Part shown: piece by piece, positions 1-8,400 of the stretch
Layout of the letters: every line of letters begins with the position of its first letter
How positions within the stretch are numbered: position 1 is the stretch's first letter
Origin: an uncultured Xanthobacteraceae bacterium
GTDB lineage: Bacteria; Pseudomonadota; Alphaproteobacteria; Rhizobiales; Xanthobacteraceae
Length of the DNA stretch: 17,214 nucleotides
Assembly (NCBI GenBank): GCA_955652925.1
Contig: CATPCO010000142.1
Location: 1 to 17,214, forward strand
Direction of reading: 5' to 3'
The notes under the pieces: generated by a model
What the model was told of the DNA's origin: nothing
The model's database searches: none
The model's input: only the letters and a program-made list of their open reading frames with translations
Translations under genes and position numbers: made by a program

Positions 1-535
1 GATCTGCGACCACCTTGAATCCACACGCGCGCGCCCAATCCACGTGCTCGCAGATCAGCGCGGGCTGGTCGCCCCAGGCGAGACTGTACACCACGCCGGC
101 GTTGCGGGCTGCGTGCGCCAGCAGGGGGCCGGCAAGCGCGTCCGCTTCCACGTTGACCATGACGATGTGTTTGCCGCTCGCAATGGTGGACTTGGCGTGG
201 GCAATGCCAGCCGATGGAATCCCGGTCGCCTCGACAATCACCTCGATCTCGGGGAATGCAATCAAGGCGGCCGCATCCTCGGTCACATGGGTGCGCCCGC
301 TCTTGTAGGCGTCAGCGACCGAGTTCGCCGAAATAGCCGCATCCGGCCAACCCGCCGTTCGAAATTGATCCCTGGCGCACGCGGCGTTGAGGTCGGCCAC
401 TGCAACAAGACGCATGCCGCGGGTTGATCGCACCTGGCTGAGAAACATGGTGCCGAACTTGCCGGCGCCAATCAGGCCCACGGTGACCGGACGTCCGCTC
501 GCCTCGCGCAGGAGCAGCATGGAATGCAGGTTCAC
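1..535 (-). CDS. NAD(P)-dependent oxidoreductase, N-terminal part (partial at window edge)
   Basis: The minus-strand frame stays open from about 535 through base 1, giving roughly 178 residues of an N-terminal Rossmann domain. A dinucleotide-binding loop GAGKFG lies at residues 23-28 after the strand VTVGLI, and an acidic residue ends the second strand (LVAVADLN). Later segments such as EVIVEATG and GKHIVMVNVEAD resemble homoserine-dehydrogenase-like or Gfo/Idh-like proteins, including the group that carries a C-terminal SAF domain in rhizobia. The catalytic half is outside the window, so the substrate cannot be named. I chose GTG at 535 because the protein then begins VNLHSMLLLREASG, as I recall for relatives; ATG at 520 is the alternative. 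The gene starts 13 bases after the upstream minus-strand gene ends, so co-transcription is possible. Confidence 0.75.
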   Translation of the reverse strand, partial: MNLHSMLLLREASGRPVTVGLIGAGKFGTMFLSQVRSTRGMRLVAVADLNAACARDQFRTAGWPDAAISANSVADAYKSGRTHVTEDAAALIAFPEIEVIVEATGIPSAGIAHAKSTIASGKHIVMVNVEADALAGPLLAHAARNAGVVYSLAWGDQPALICEHVDWARACGFKVVAD

Positions 536-548
536 GGCACTCTCAAGC

Positions 549-1094
549 CTACTGGCACATGGCGCGGGTGACGAAAATCTCGGTCGGGCATTCCGTGCTG
601 GTTGGCGAGCGGCCCTCGAGCAGGAAGCGCGCCGAGGTGCACTTTTGCTCGCTCTGAGTATCGAGGCTCTTGCCGGTCTCGAAACCCTTGCTGCGGCAGA
701 GCGTCACAGCAGCCGTCAGACAGTCCGGCGCGCCGTTAGGGGCTTTCACGCACCTCTCCCGGGCATTTACGACCCGGGCATTGGGCAGGCCAACGATCGC
801 CCCCGTTGCCTCCTTCGTGGCTTCCCGCGCCTGGCTGCCAAGCTTATCGAACTTCTCTTGCGCGCTCTCCATCTGCGATTTGAATTTTACCGCACCTTCC
901 TCAAACCAGCGTCCCATCGCATCCACAAAGCCCGGCTGCTGATTGCTGCCCGGTGCCTGCGCGGGTGGTGCGGCATCCGCAGCCGCTCCATTTTCCTGCG
1001 TCAGGCCCGCGGCAACGAAAAAAAGCGCGCAACCAGCCGCTAATGCGGCTGTTGCCGTGCAAATCCAAAGAATCCGTCCCCTGCGCGTGATCAT
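549..1094 (-). CDS. membrane-anchored periplasmic protein of unknown function
   Basis: I do not recognise a named family. The 181-residue product starts with a positively charged N-terminus (MITRRGR) followed by a hydrophobic segment at about residues 8-30, which fits a signal anchor or signal peptide. An Ala/Pro/Gln-rich linker follows, then a charged, probably helical or coiled stretch (about 55-100, VKFKSQMESAQEKFDKL). The C-terminal part carries several cysteines, including ERCV, DCLTA, TLCRSKG, QKCTS, TECP and AMCQ, that could pair as periplasmic disulfides. I chose ATG at 1094 over the longer open frame to 1136 because it places the hydrophobic segment at the N-terminus and has a purine-rich GGCGGA just upstream. 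It is probably exported and acts at the cell envelope; the role is unknown. Confidence 0.65.
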   Translation of the reverse strand: MITRRGRILWICTATAALAAGCALFFVAAGLTQENGAAADAAPPAQAPGSNQQPGFVDAMGRWFEEGAVKFKSQMESAQEKFDKLGSQAREATKEATGAIVGLPNARVVNARERCVKAPNGAPDCLTAAVTLCRSKGFETGKSLDTQSEQKCTSARFLLEGRSPTSTECPTEIFVTRAMCQ

Positions 1095-1157
1095 TCCGAT
1101 TCCGCCCGGCCCGAAGCTGCGCGGCAGGCGTGGCAAAAATGAGGACCGGTGGAACCA

Positions 1158-1739
1158 TCAAAACAGGTAGAGCGCGGCAATGATGCCACCGACGAGCAAG
1201 ATGGCGGCAAGCGTGACCCAGAAACCTAATCGTTCCTCGATGATGGCGCGCGCTTGCGCACCGTAGCGGTTGAGCAGAAAGGCAACGAAAAAGAACCGCA
1301 TGCCGCGCGCAACAAACGAGAGCAGCACGAACATCACGAAATTGTAGCCTGCAAAGCCTGACGCGATGGTCACGAGCTTATAGGGAATGGGCGTGAGGCC
1401 TTTGATCAGGATGATCCAGGCGCCCCATTGTGCATAGGCTTGGCGAAACGCCTCGACCTTGTCACCCAGACCGTAGAGCTTGATGAGCCAAAGTCCGACG
1501 GGATCATAAAGCGTCGCGCCGATGACGTAGCCGAGCACGCCTCCCGCGACCGATGTTACCGTACACAGCGTCGCGTATGACCAGGCCTTGTCCGGCCGTG
1601 CAAGCGCCATGGGAATGAGCATTGCATCGGGCGGGACGGGAAAGAACGAGCTTTCCACGAATGAGACAATGCCCAAGAGCCACGACGCGTAGGGCTTGTC
1701 CGCGGCGGCTATGCACCAGTCGTAAAGGCGGCGCAGCAT
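1158..1739 (-). CDS. DedA/VTT-family inner-membrane protein (YqaA-like)
   Basis: This 193-residue polytopic membrane protein belongs to the DedA/SNARE-associated (VTT) superfamily, whose better-known members act as lipid flippases or scramblases and in membrane homeostasis. The family pattern is visible: an acidic residue and Pro-rich re-entrant element FVESSFFPVPPD at about residues 27-38, and a second re-entrant motif KGLTPIPYK at about 113-121 followed by a small-residue helix. Several hydrophobic helices follow, ending with a C-terminal transmembrane segment. The open frame extends upstream to 2009, but that extension is Arg/Ser-rich, lies over the hisE-like gene and is not membrane-like, so I take ATG at 1739. 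It lies 52 bases downstream of the hisE-like gene on the same strand. The exact substrate cannot be told from sequence. Confidence 0.85.
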   Translation of the reverse strand: MLRRLYDWCIAAADKPYASWLLGIVSFVESSFFPVPPDAMLIPMALARPDKAWSYATLCTVTSVAGGVLGYVIGATLYDPVGLWLIKLYGLGDKVEAFRQAYAQWGAWIILIKGLTPIPYKLVTIASGFAGYNFVMFVLLSFVARGMRFFFVAFLLNRYGAQARAIIEERLGFWVTLAAILLVGGIIAALYLF

Positions 1740-1791
1740 TGCCGGCTGGTTTAGGGACGGCCGCGCCGATTGTCCACGCGCCGCCGGCCAA

Positions 1792-2178
1792 TCAGCCGCG
1801 GCGCCGTTTGCGCGCGCGCGCCTGTTCGAGCGCGACCACCTTGCGGCGTGAGTGAACCTCAAACGGCTGTTTCGGCAGCTTCTCGGCGATCCCAAGCAGC
1901 CGCTCGCGCCGGTCCATCTCCGTCCAGACGTCGTTGGGATGTACCCCTGAGGCCACCCACAACACGACGAGATTATAAAGCAGGTCGGCGCTCTCGCGTA
2001 TGACGGCATCGGAATGGCCGTTCATCGCATCGATCACGACCTCGACCGCTTCCTCCGCGAGCTTTTTTGCCATCTTGCTTCGACCGGCGCGCAGGAGCCG
2101 CGCAGTGCGCGAAGTCGCCGGGTCCGCGCTCTTGGCGATGCGGACGGCACGGTAAAGGCGAGCGAGCGAATCACTCAT
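1792..2178 (-). CDS. hisE2: phosphoribosyl-ATP pyrophosphatase-like protein (HisE2 type)
   Basis: This 128-residue all-alpha protein resembles HisE, which hydrolyses phosphoribosyl-ATP to phosphoribosyl-AMP in the second step of histidine synthesis. The MazG/HisE metal-binding layout is visible: KMAKKLAEEAVEVVIDA at residues 36-51 with clustered Glu42, Glu43 and Glu46, then RESADLLYNLVVLW at 61-74 with Asp65 and Asn69. It stands alone, away from other his genes, and sits between dedA and putA. Rhodopseudomonas and Bradyrhizobium relatives are known to carry a second HisE (HisE2), which this probably is, so another hisE may exist elsewhere in the genome. The C-terminus is a basic tail (ARARKRRRG). 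An alternative is a MazG-like nucleotide pyrophosphohydrolase with a different substrate. ATG 2178 lacks a strong ribosome binding site. Confidence 0.8.
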   Translation of the reverse strand: MSDSLARLYRAVRIAKSADPATSRTARLLRAGRSKMAKKLAEEAVEVVIDAMNGHSDAVIRESADLLYNLVVLWVASGVHPNDVWTEMDRRERLLGIAEKLPKQPFEVHSRRKVVALEQARARKRRRG

Positions 2179-2231
2179 GTCGAATCAGAATACTCCAATC
2201 GGACGAACGTGCATCAAAGATCGTGCCGCGC

Positions 2232-5200
2232 TCAGTCCTCGCCGGCCGCCAGCAGCGACGCATTGCCGCCCGTTGCAGCGGTATTGATGGTGACCACCTG
2301 CTCCTCGGCGAAGCGGCGCAGATAGTTGGGTCCTCCCGCTTTAGGTCCGCTGCCGGAGAGGCCGCTCCCGCCGAAAGGCTGGGTGCCGACCACCGCCCCG
2401 ATCATGTTGCGGTTGACGTAGACATTGCCGTTCGCGAGCCGGCCGGCGATGTGCTCGACGGTGGCATCGATGCGCGAGTGAACGCCGAGCGTGAGGCCAT
2501 ACCCGTTAGCCGCGATGTCATCGAGCAGCGCATCGAGCCGATCGGAGGACCAGCGCACCACGTGGAGAATCGGTCCGAAGACTTCTTCCCTGAGATCACG
2601 CGCGCGGTCGAGCATGACGATTGCGGGCGCCACGTAGGTGCCGGCGGCCGGCAGCGGCTTGAACGCGTCCCAGCGAAATCGGACGCGGTTCTCGCGTTCC
2701 ATGGCGGCAACCCAGCCGTCGAGCTTGGCTTTCGCCTCGCTATCGATCACGGGGCCGACGTGGGTCGCGGGGTCACGGGGATCGCCTAGATTGAGTTCGC
2801 GCGCGGCGCCCGCGACCATCTCAATCACCTGGTCCGCCACATCCTCCTGAACACAAAGGAGCCGCAAGGCCGAGCAGCGCTGGCCGGCGGAACGGAAGCT
2901 GGAGGCAACGGCATCATCGGTTACTTGCTCCGGCAGGGCGGTAGCATCGACAATCATCGGATTGATGCCGCCGGTCTCCGCGATCAGCGGCACGATCGGA
3001 GCTTCTTTTGCGGCGAGTACTCGATTGATCGAGCGCGCCACCTCGGTCGATCCGGTAAATGCAACGCCGGCGAGGCGGGCATCGCCCACCAGGGCAGCGC
3101 CGATCTTGCCGTTTCCCGGCACAAGCTGAAGTGCGCTTTCGTGCACACCTGCGCAATGCAGGATGCGGACGGCTTGTGCGGCGATGAGGGGCGTCTGCTC
3201 GGCGGGCTTCGCCACGACTGCGTTGCCGGCAACCAGAGCCGCGGCCACCTGGCCGATGAATATGGCGAGGGGAAAATTCCACGGACTGATGCACACGAAC
3301 ACACCGCGGCCGCGATAGCCGAGCTCGTTGGATTCTCCGGTTGGGCCGGGCATGGCTTGCGGCGCGAGCGTGCGTCTGGCTTGGGCCGCGTAATAACGGC
3401 ACAGGTCCACGGCCTCGCGAACTTCGGCGAGCGAGTCGTCGAGCGTTTTTCCGCCCTCAGCCTGCAGGAGCGCAATCAAACTTGCACGCTGCTCTTCGAG
3501 GATGTCCGCCGCCCGTTCGAGACAGCCGGCACGAACTTCGAGCTGTGTTGCTGCCCAAGCCGGAAAGCCGGATTGGGCGCAAGCCATAGCCGTCGTGGCG
3601 AGTGCAGTGGTCGCCTCGCTCACCCGCCCAATAACCGTCCCGTCAATGGGCGAAAGGACCGGCCGATCGGGGCCGGCATGCACTTTTCCGTTGAGAATGG
3701 GCGCCGCGCTGTCCAGCAATTTTGCAGCGCGAATTTCCGCGAGCAGCCGCGCGAGGCTCGCCCGGTCGCCGAATTCCACCCCCGCGGAATTGCGGCGCAT
3801 GGGAGCATAGAGGTCGCGGGGGAGAGGTATTCTGGGATTGCGCGCATGCCTCATATCACCGATACGGCTTTGCGGCCGTTCAAGAATGGCCGCGATCGGC
3901 ACCGCGGGATCTGCTGCAACGGATACAAACGACGAGTTGGCACCGTTCTCCAGCAATCGGCGCACGAGATAGGCAAGCAGGTCGCGGTGGCTGCCAACCG
4001 GTGCGTAGACCCGAACGGCCGCTTGCGGATAATCGCTGCGCAGGAGGCCATAGAGCACCTCGCCCATCCCGTGCAGGCGCTGGAACTCGTAGCCCTCGAC
4101 GCCGCCGGCATCTTCGATGACGCTTGCCACCGTGAGCGCATTGTGGGTCGCAAATTGTGGATAAAGCCGCTCGCGCGCGGCGAGCAGCTTGCGCGTGCAG
4201 GCCGCGTAGCAGAGGTCCGTCATCGCCTTGCGGGTAAAGACAGGATAGCCGGGAAGCCCGCGTTCTTGCGCGCGCTTGATCTCGGTGTCCCAGTAGGCCC
4301 CCTTCACCAGCCGTACCGTGATGCGGCGGCCAAGTCTGGCCGCCGTTTCGGCCAGCCAGTCGATCACCGCGGGCGCACGCTTTTGATAAGCCTGCACTGC
4401 TACGCCAAATCCGTCCCAGTCCCGCAGCGTGTCATCCCCGAGCATCGCCACGATCAGGTCGAGCGTGATCTCGAGCCGGTCGGCCTCCTCGGCGTCCACC
4501 GTAAAACCGAGCTTGCACGCGCGGGCCTTCCCGGCGAGCTCGATAAGCGTGGGCAGAAGCTCGGCGAAGAGGCGATCGCGCGATATGGCCTCGAAGCGCG
4601 GATGCAGCGCCGAAAACTTGACGGAAATGCCGGGCTGCCCTGGAGGGGGCATTGTACCGGCCGTTCGCGCGATCGCCTCGATGGCGTGGGCGTAAGACGC
4701 AAAGTACCGTTGCGCATCCGCGCCCGTGCGCGCGCCTTCTCCCAGCATATCGAACGAATAACGCAGCTCCCGGTGCGCGCCCGCACGCTCGATCGCCTCC
4801 TCGATGGTCTGTCCCAGCACAAAGTGCGAGCCGAGGAGCCGCATGGCTTGGCGGATGGCTGCGCGGAGCGCGGGCAAACCGAGGCGCTTGAGCAGGCTGT
4901 CAAGGATTGTGTCGGGCGTCTCTCCGGGATGGATGATGCGCGCGCTCATTCCGAGCGTCCACGCGGAGGCTGAGACGAGGAGAGCGTGGGATTTGAGGTC
5001 CTGGGACGACCACTCGCCGCGCGCGAGCTTATCCTCGATGAGACGGTCGGCAGTCGCCGCATCCGGCACCCGCAGCACCGCCTCTGCAAGCACCATGAGG
5101 GCAAGGCCTTCCTTGGTGGACAGGGAATAGGCGTGGAGGAAATCCTCGATCCCGCCCAGCCCGCCTGTCCTTGCCCGGATGCCTTCAATCAGACGAGCGG

Positions 5201-5378
5201 CATGGGCATTGATACGTTCCTCCGCGGCGGCGGGCCGGGTGACCTGGGCAAAAAGATCGGATGCGATGGCTTCGTCAGCCGGTGCATAGGGCGCCCCGAA
5301 CAGCCGCGGGGATTGCCCCTCCGAAACAGGTGTTTGCGGCTCAACGGCATTGCTGGTCCAGGGCTGGCTGCGGGCCAT
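2232..5378 (-). CDS. putA: bifunctional proline dehydrogenase / L-glutamate gamma-semialdehyde dehydrogenase PutA
   Basis: PutA oxidises proline to glutamate in two steps: FAD-dependent proline dehydrogenase, then NAD-dependent aldehyde dehydrogenase, with the intermediate channelled inside the protein. The 1048-residue product has a PRODH barrel over about residues 120-490, with YSFDMLGE (207-214), SVKFSAL (252-258), RLVKGAYWD (356-364) and RLLENGANSSFV (474-485). The ALDH half follows, with SPWNFPLA, the general-base Glu in ETGG (Glu801), the nucleophile in SAGQRC (Cys835) and EEVFGP. There is no N-terminal ribbon-helix-helix, so it is a minimal, non-DNA-binding PutA like the Bradyrhizobium enzyme. 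It cannot repress its own gene and presumably needs a separate regulator. It is divergent from the substrate-binding-protein gene; a 16-base dyad at 5391-5406 lies just upstream. Confidence 0.97.
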   Translation of the reverse strand: MARSQPWTSNAVEPQTPVSEGQSPRLFGAPYAPADEAIASDLFAQVTRPAAAEERINAHAARLIEGIRARTGGLGGIEDFLHAYSLSTKEGLALMVLAEAVLRVPDAATADRLIEDKLARGEWSSQDLKSHALLVSASAWTLGMSARIIHPGETPDTILDSLLKRLGLPALRAAIRQAMRLLGSHFVLGQTIEEAIERAGAHRELRYSFDMLGEGARTGADAQRYFASYAHAIEAIARTAGTMPPPGQPGISVKFSALHPRFEAISRDRLFAELLPTLIELAGKARACKLGFTVDAEEADRLEITLDLIVAMLGDDTLRDWDGFGVAVQAYQKRAPAVIDWLAETAARLGRRITVRLVKGAYWDTEIKRAQERGLPGYPVFTRKAMTDLCYAACTRKLLAARERLYPQFATHNALTVASVIEDAGGVEGYEFQRLHGMGEVLYGLLRSDYPQAAVRVYAPVGSHRDLLAYLVRRLLENGANSSFVSVAADPAVPIAAILERPQSRIGDMRHARNPRIPLPRDLYAPMRRNSAGVEFGDRASLARLLAEIRAAKLLDSAAPILNGKVHAGPDRPVLSPIDGTVIGRVSEATTALATTAMACAQSGFPAWAATQLEVRAGCLERAADILEEQRASLIALLQAEGGKTLDDSLAEVREAVDLCRYYAAQARRTLAPQAMPGPTGESNELGYRGRGVFVCISPWNFPLAIFIGQVAAALVAGNAVVAKPAEQTPLIAAQAVRILHCAGVHESALQLVPGNGKIGAALVGDARLAGVAFTGSTEVARSINRVLAAKEAPIVPLIAETGGINPMIVDATALPEQVTDDAVASSFRSAGQRCSALRLLCVQEDVADQVIEMVAGAARELNLGDPRDPATHVGPVIDSEAKAKLDGWVAAMERENRVRFRWDAFKPLPAAGTYVAPAIVMLDRARDLREEVFGPILHVVRWSSDRLDALLDDIAANGYGLTLGVHSRIDATVEHIAGRLANGNVYVNRNMIGAVVGTQPFGGSGLSGSGPKAGGPNYLRRFAEEQVVTINTAATGGNASLLAAGED

Positions 5379-5390
5379 CGTCGTACTGCT

Positions 5391-5406
5391 TTATTCCTAC
5401 GAATAA
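5391..5406. promoter_or_regulatory. perfect dyad upstream of putA, candidate operator
   Basis: TTATTCCTACGAATAA is a perfect inverted repeat with 6-base arms and a 4-base centre. It ends 12 bases before the putA start codon in the divergent region 5379-5489. Read on the minus strand it contains AGGA, the nearest Shine-Dalgarno-like sequence to putA, although about 16 bases from the ATG, so a bound protein or a hairpin could affect either transcription or translation. In alphaproteobacteria putA is often controlled by an Lrp/AsnC-type regulator; no such gene is in this window and the dyad does not clearly match an Lrp consensus, so the regulator is inference. Confidence 0.35.
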
Positions 5407-5489
5407 CTTAGGGTTCTGCCTTGCTCTTTGCACGGTCCTGTTCTTTGTTTGCGGCCCTAGGCGATCGACCCAACGCAGGGAGCCGGGAC

Positions 5490-6554
5490 ATGTTCGGAGT
5501 ACGGCAGCTGCGCCAGTGCGTCGGCTTCCTTGCAGCGCTCATGCGATGCCGGGCATCCCCGCTCGTGCTCGCAGCAGCATTGGCCTGCGGCGCTGCGCCT
5601 GCGGCGGGTCAGACCCCAATCAAATTCAGTCTCGATGGTACGATCGAGGGACCGGAGGCGCTTTTTCTTTTTCCCCAGGACAAGGGTTATTTCAGGAGCG
5701 AAGGGCTCGAAGTCACCATCGACGAAGCTCTCTCCCCGCTCGATCCTATCACTCGCGTTGCATCAGGAGCCTATGAGCTGGGATTTGCGGACTTCAACGG
5801 GCTTATCAGATATCGCGATCAGCATCCCACGGCGCCCATCAAGGCCATATTCGTCGTTTATAACAAGCCTCCCTACGCAGTGGTCGCGCGTAAAAGCCGC
5901 GGCATCACCGACCCCAAGCAGATCGAGAACAAGAGAATTGGCGCGCAGGCAGGCGGCTCGACCCTTGCGGAGTGGCCGCTTTTCGCCAAGCTCAACGACA
6001 TTGATGCGTCAAAGGTGACGATCGAGAACATCGCCCTTGCAGTGCGCGTGCCGATGCTTGCGGCCGGGCAGCTTGATGGCGCGCTCGGCGCATCGTTTCG
6101 GCTTTACGTCGACCTCAAGGATAGCGGCGTGCCGGTCGACGACATCGTCCTCATGCCGATGGCGGACTATGGGATGAAGCTTTACGGCAATGTCATCATC
6201 GTCAATTCCAAGTTTGCGAGCGAAAAGCCCGACGAGGTCAAGAATTTTCTGCAGGCCTTCACCAGAAGTCTCAAGGAAATCATGCGGCGTCCTGCCGCGG
6301 CCGTCGACTCCATCCTCAAGCGTAGTGACGCCGCGAAAAAAGACGTTGAGCTCGAGCGCTTGCGCATGGCCATCCGGGAAAACATCCTCACGCCCGAAGT
6401 GAGGGCGGACGGCCTTGGCGGGGTTGAGACCGTACGGATGGAGGAATCAATCGAGCAGATTGCGCTTGTCCACCCGTTCAAGCACAAGCCGAAAGCCGAA
6501 GACGCGTTTGATGCATCTTTTCTGCCGCCCGCCGCCGAGCGCAGGGTCAATTGA
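5490..6554 (+). CDS. ABC transporter periplasmic substrate-binding protein (NMT1/SsuA-like)
   Basis: This 354-residue exported protein resembles the NMT1/THI5-like family that binds nitrate, sulfonates, taurine, bicarbonate or pyrimidine precursors for ABC importers. A hydrophobic signal region (about residues 11-40, ending near PAAG-Q) precedes the mature start IKFSLDGTIEG. Typical features are FPQDKGYFRSEGLEVTIDEA near the N-terminus, a DPITRVASGAYELGFADFNGL segment, VVYNKPPYAVVARK, and GITDPKQIENKRIGAQAGGS. I chose ATG 5490 because AGGGAG lies 7 bases upstream; ATG 5541 would leave a shorter signal peptide and TTG 5421 a long unlikely leader. No importer permease or ATPase gene is adjacent: the next gene, 37 bases on, is an exporter. 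The ligand cannot be read from the sequence. Confidence 0.85.
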   Translation: MFGVRQLRQCVGFLAALMRCRASPLVLAAALACGAAPAAGQTPIKFSLDGTIEGPEALFLFPQDKGYFRSEGLEVTIDEALSPLDPITRVASGAYELGFADFNGLIRYRDQHPTAPIKAIFVVYNKPPYAVVARKSRGITDPKQIENKRIGAQAGGSTLAEWPLFAKLNDIDASKVTIENIALAVRVPMLAAGQLDGALGASFRLYVDLKDSGVPVDDIVLMPMADYGMKLYGNVIIVNSKFASEKPDEVKNFLQAFTRSLKEIMRRPAAAVDSILKRSDAAKKDVELERLRMAIRENILTPEVRADGLGGVETVRMEESIEQIALVHPFKHKPKAEDAFDASFLPPAAERRVN

Positions 6555-6591
6555 GGGCAACGCAAGGGCAGCGGCAGCCGGTGCCAAAAGC

Positions 6592-8391
6592 ATGAAATTT
6601 GTCCGCCTCTATATCCGGGTGCTCGAGCTGCTCGGGCGCGAAGCCGGTCTTGGCTGGATTCTGGCAGTCGCCAATCTGGCGCTCGCCTGCGCCATGTTCG
6701 TTGAACCAATCCTGTTCGGACGCATCGTCGATACCCTTGCCATTGCGCAAGGTCACCTTGCAGACCTGTCCTGGCCAGACTTGATGAAGCTCGTCGGCGC
6801 CTGGGTCGGGTTTGGCCTTTTCATCATCGTCTGCAGCACGCTGGTCTCGCTCCACGCCGACCGTCTCGCGCACCGCCAGTACCAGGCCGTGCGAACCATG
6901 TATTTCGAGCATGTGCTGCAACTTCCGCTGAGCTACTACACCGGATCCCATTCCGGCCGGCTGGTGAAGGTCATGATGGCCGGAAGCAACACGCTCTGGG
7001 GCTTGTGGCTCGCGTTCTTTCGCGAGCATTTCGCGAGCCTCGTCTCCCTCGTTGTGCTGTTGCCGCTCACGCTCGTGATCAACTGGCGCTACGGCTTGCT
7101 GCTGACTTTGCTCTGCGCCCTGTTCGCGGTGCTGATCGCGGGCGTGATCCGCAAGGTCGAGCAGATGCAGAGCAAGGTCGAGCGCCACTACACCGAAGTC
7201 GCCGAGCGCACGACCGACACGCTTGGGAACATCGCCCTGGTGCAGAGCTTTGCCCGGATCGAAAGCGAGGTTTCGGGCATGCGCAAGATGGGCGAGGAAG
7301 TGCTCAGCGCCCAGATCCCGGTGCTCTCCTGGTGGGCGGTGACGAGCGTGATCACGCGCGCGTCTACCACGCTGACCATGCTGGCGATTCTCATTCTCGG
7401 CGTTTGGTTTTATCTCCACGATCTCACCACGGTCGGAGAGATCGTGATGTTCATGAGTTTTGCGACGCTGTTGATCACGCGGCTTGAACAAGCCGTCAAT
7501 TTCGCCAGTCGGATGGTGATGGATGCGCCGCGGATTGCCGAGTTCTTCGACGTTCTCGATACCGAGCCGGCGGTGCGCGATCGTCCTGACGCCGTCGACC
7601 CCGGCCGGCTGCGCGGACTGGTGGAATTCAGCGACGTCTCCTTTTCCTATGACGGCAAACGCGCCGCGGTTGCTGATCTGAGCTTCACCGCCTTGCCGGG
7701 GGAAACTGTCGCCCTGGTGGGAGCAACCGGCGCCGGCAAATCGACGGCACTCGGCCTGTTGCATCGCGCTTTCGATCCGCAATCCGGTGTCGTGAAGATC
7801 GACGGCATGGACATCCGCGGCCTGACGCTGAGCGGCCTGCGGCGCAACATCGGCGTGGTGTTCCAGGAAGTGCTGCTGTTCAACCGGTCCATCGCCGAAA
7901 ATCTTCGCGTCGGAAAGCCGGACGCAACCGAAGAAGAGCTGCGCGCTGCCTGCGAACGTGCGCAGGTTCTCGATGTGATCAATCATCTGCCGGAAGGTTT
8001 TGACACCAATGCCGGCGAGCGCGGCAGATTGTTTTCCGGCGGCGAACGGCAACGGTTGTCGATCGCGCGCGCCCTTCTCAAGGATCCTCCCATTCTCATT
8101 CTTGACGAGGCGACGAGCGCGCTTGACGCGCTGACCGAAGCAAGGGTGCAGGCGGCGCTCACCGAGGTCATGCAGGGGCGCACCACGTTCGTGATCGCTC
8201 ATCGGCTTGCGACCATCCGCAATGCGGATCGCATCCTGGTCTTCCAGGGCGGCCGGATCATCGAGAGCGGCAGCTTCGACGAGCTCGTGCGGCTTGGCGG
8301 ACACTTTGCCGAGCTTGCGAAAAGTCAGTTCCTGATGGCGCAGGCGGCGGCGAGCCAGGAGATTGAAGGCGCAGCGATCGTTGCAACTTGA
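6592..8391 (+). CDS. ndvA: cyclic beta-glucan ABC exporter, fused permease and ATPase (NdvA/ChvA family)
   Basis: This 599-residue half-transporter fuses a six-helix export permease (about residues 20-310) to an ATPase domain. Homologues NdvA and ChvA move cyclic beta-1,2-glucan across the inner membrane of rhizobia and agrobacteria. Walker A GATGAGKST is at 377-385, the Q-loop in FQEVLLFN at about 424-431, the signature is FSGGERQ at 481-487 in place of LSGGQ, Walker B ILILDEA is at 501-507 and the switch His is His537 in IAHRLAT. The N-terminal segment FVEPILFGRIVDTL is characteristic of the family. ATG 6592 starts a normal membrane N-terminus; the open frame back to 6415 is a shadow of the preceding gene. 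The acyltransferase gene begins nine bases after the stop. Other lipid or glycan exporters of this class are possible, so the symbol is by family resemblance. Confidence 0.85.
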   Translation: MKFVRLYIRVLELLGREAGLGWILAVANLALACAMFVEPILFGRIVDTLAIAQGHLADLSWPDLMKLVGAWVGFGLFIIVCSTLVSLHADRLAHRQYQAVRTMYFEHVLQLPLSYYTGSHSGRLVKVMMAGSNTLWGLWLAFFREHFASLVSLVVLLPLTLVINWRYGLLLTLLCALFAVLIAGVIRKVEQMQSKVERHYTEVAERTTDTLGNIALVQSFARIESEVSGMRKMGEEVLSAQIPVLSWWAVTSVITRASTTLTMLAILILGVWFYLHDLTTVGEIVMFMSFATLLITRLEQAVNFASRMVMDAPRIAEFFDVLDTEPAVRDRPDAVDPGRLRGLVEFSDVSFSYDGKRAAVADLSFTALPGETVALVGATGAGKSTALGLLHRAFDPQSGVVKIDGMDIRGLTLSGLRRNIGVVFQEVLLFNRSIAENLRVGKPDATEEELRAACERAQVLDVINHLPEGFDTNAGERGRLFSGGERQRLSIARALLKDPPILILDEATSALDALTEARVQAALTEVMQGRTTFVIAHRLATIRNADRILVFQGGRIIESGSFDELVRLGGHFAELAKSQFLMAQAAASQEIEGAAIVAT

Positions 8392-8400
8392 TCGGCAGAT

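Noticed and set aside
2925..4973. 682-codon open frame on the plus strand
   Set aside because: It lies wholly antisense to putA, whose motifs and catalytic residues are clear; long antisense frames are common in high-GC genes.
6547..8304. 585-codon open frame on the minus strand
   Set aside because: It is antisense to the glucan exporter gene and shows no family motifs.
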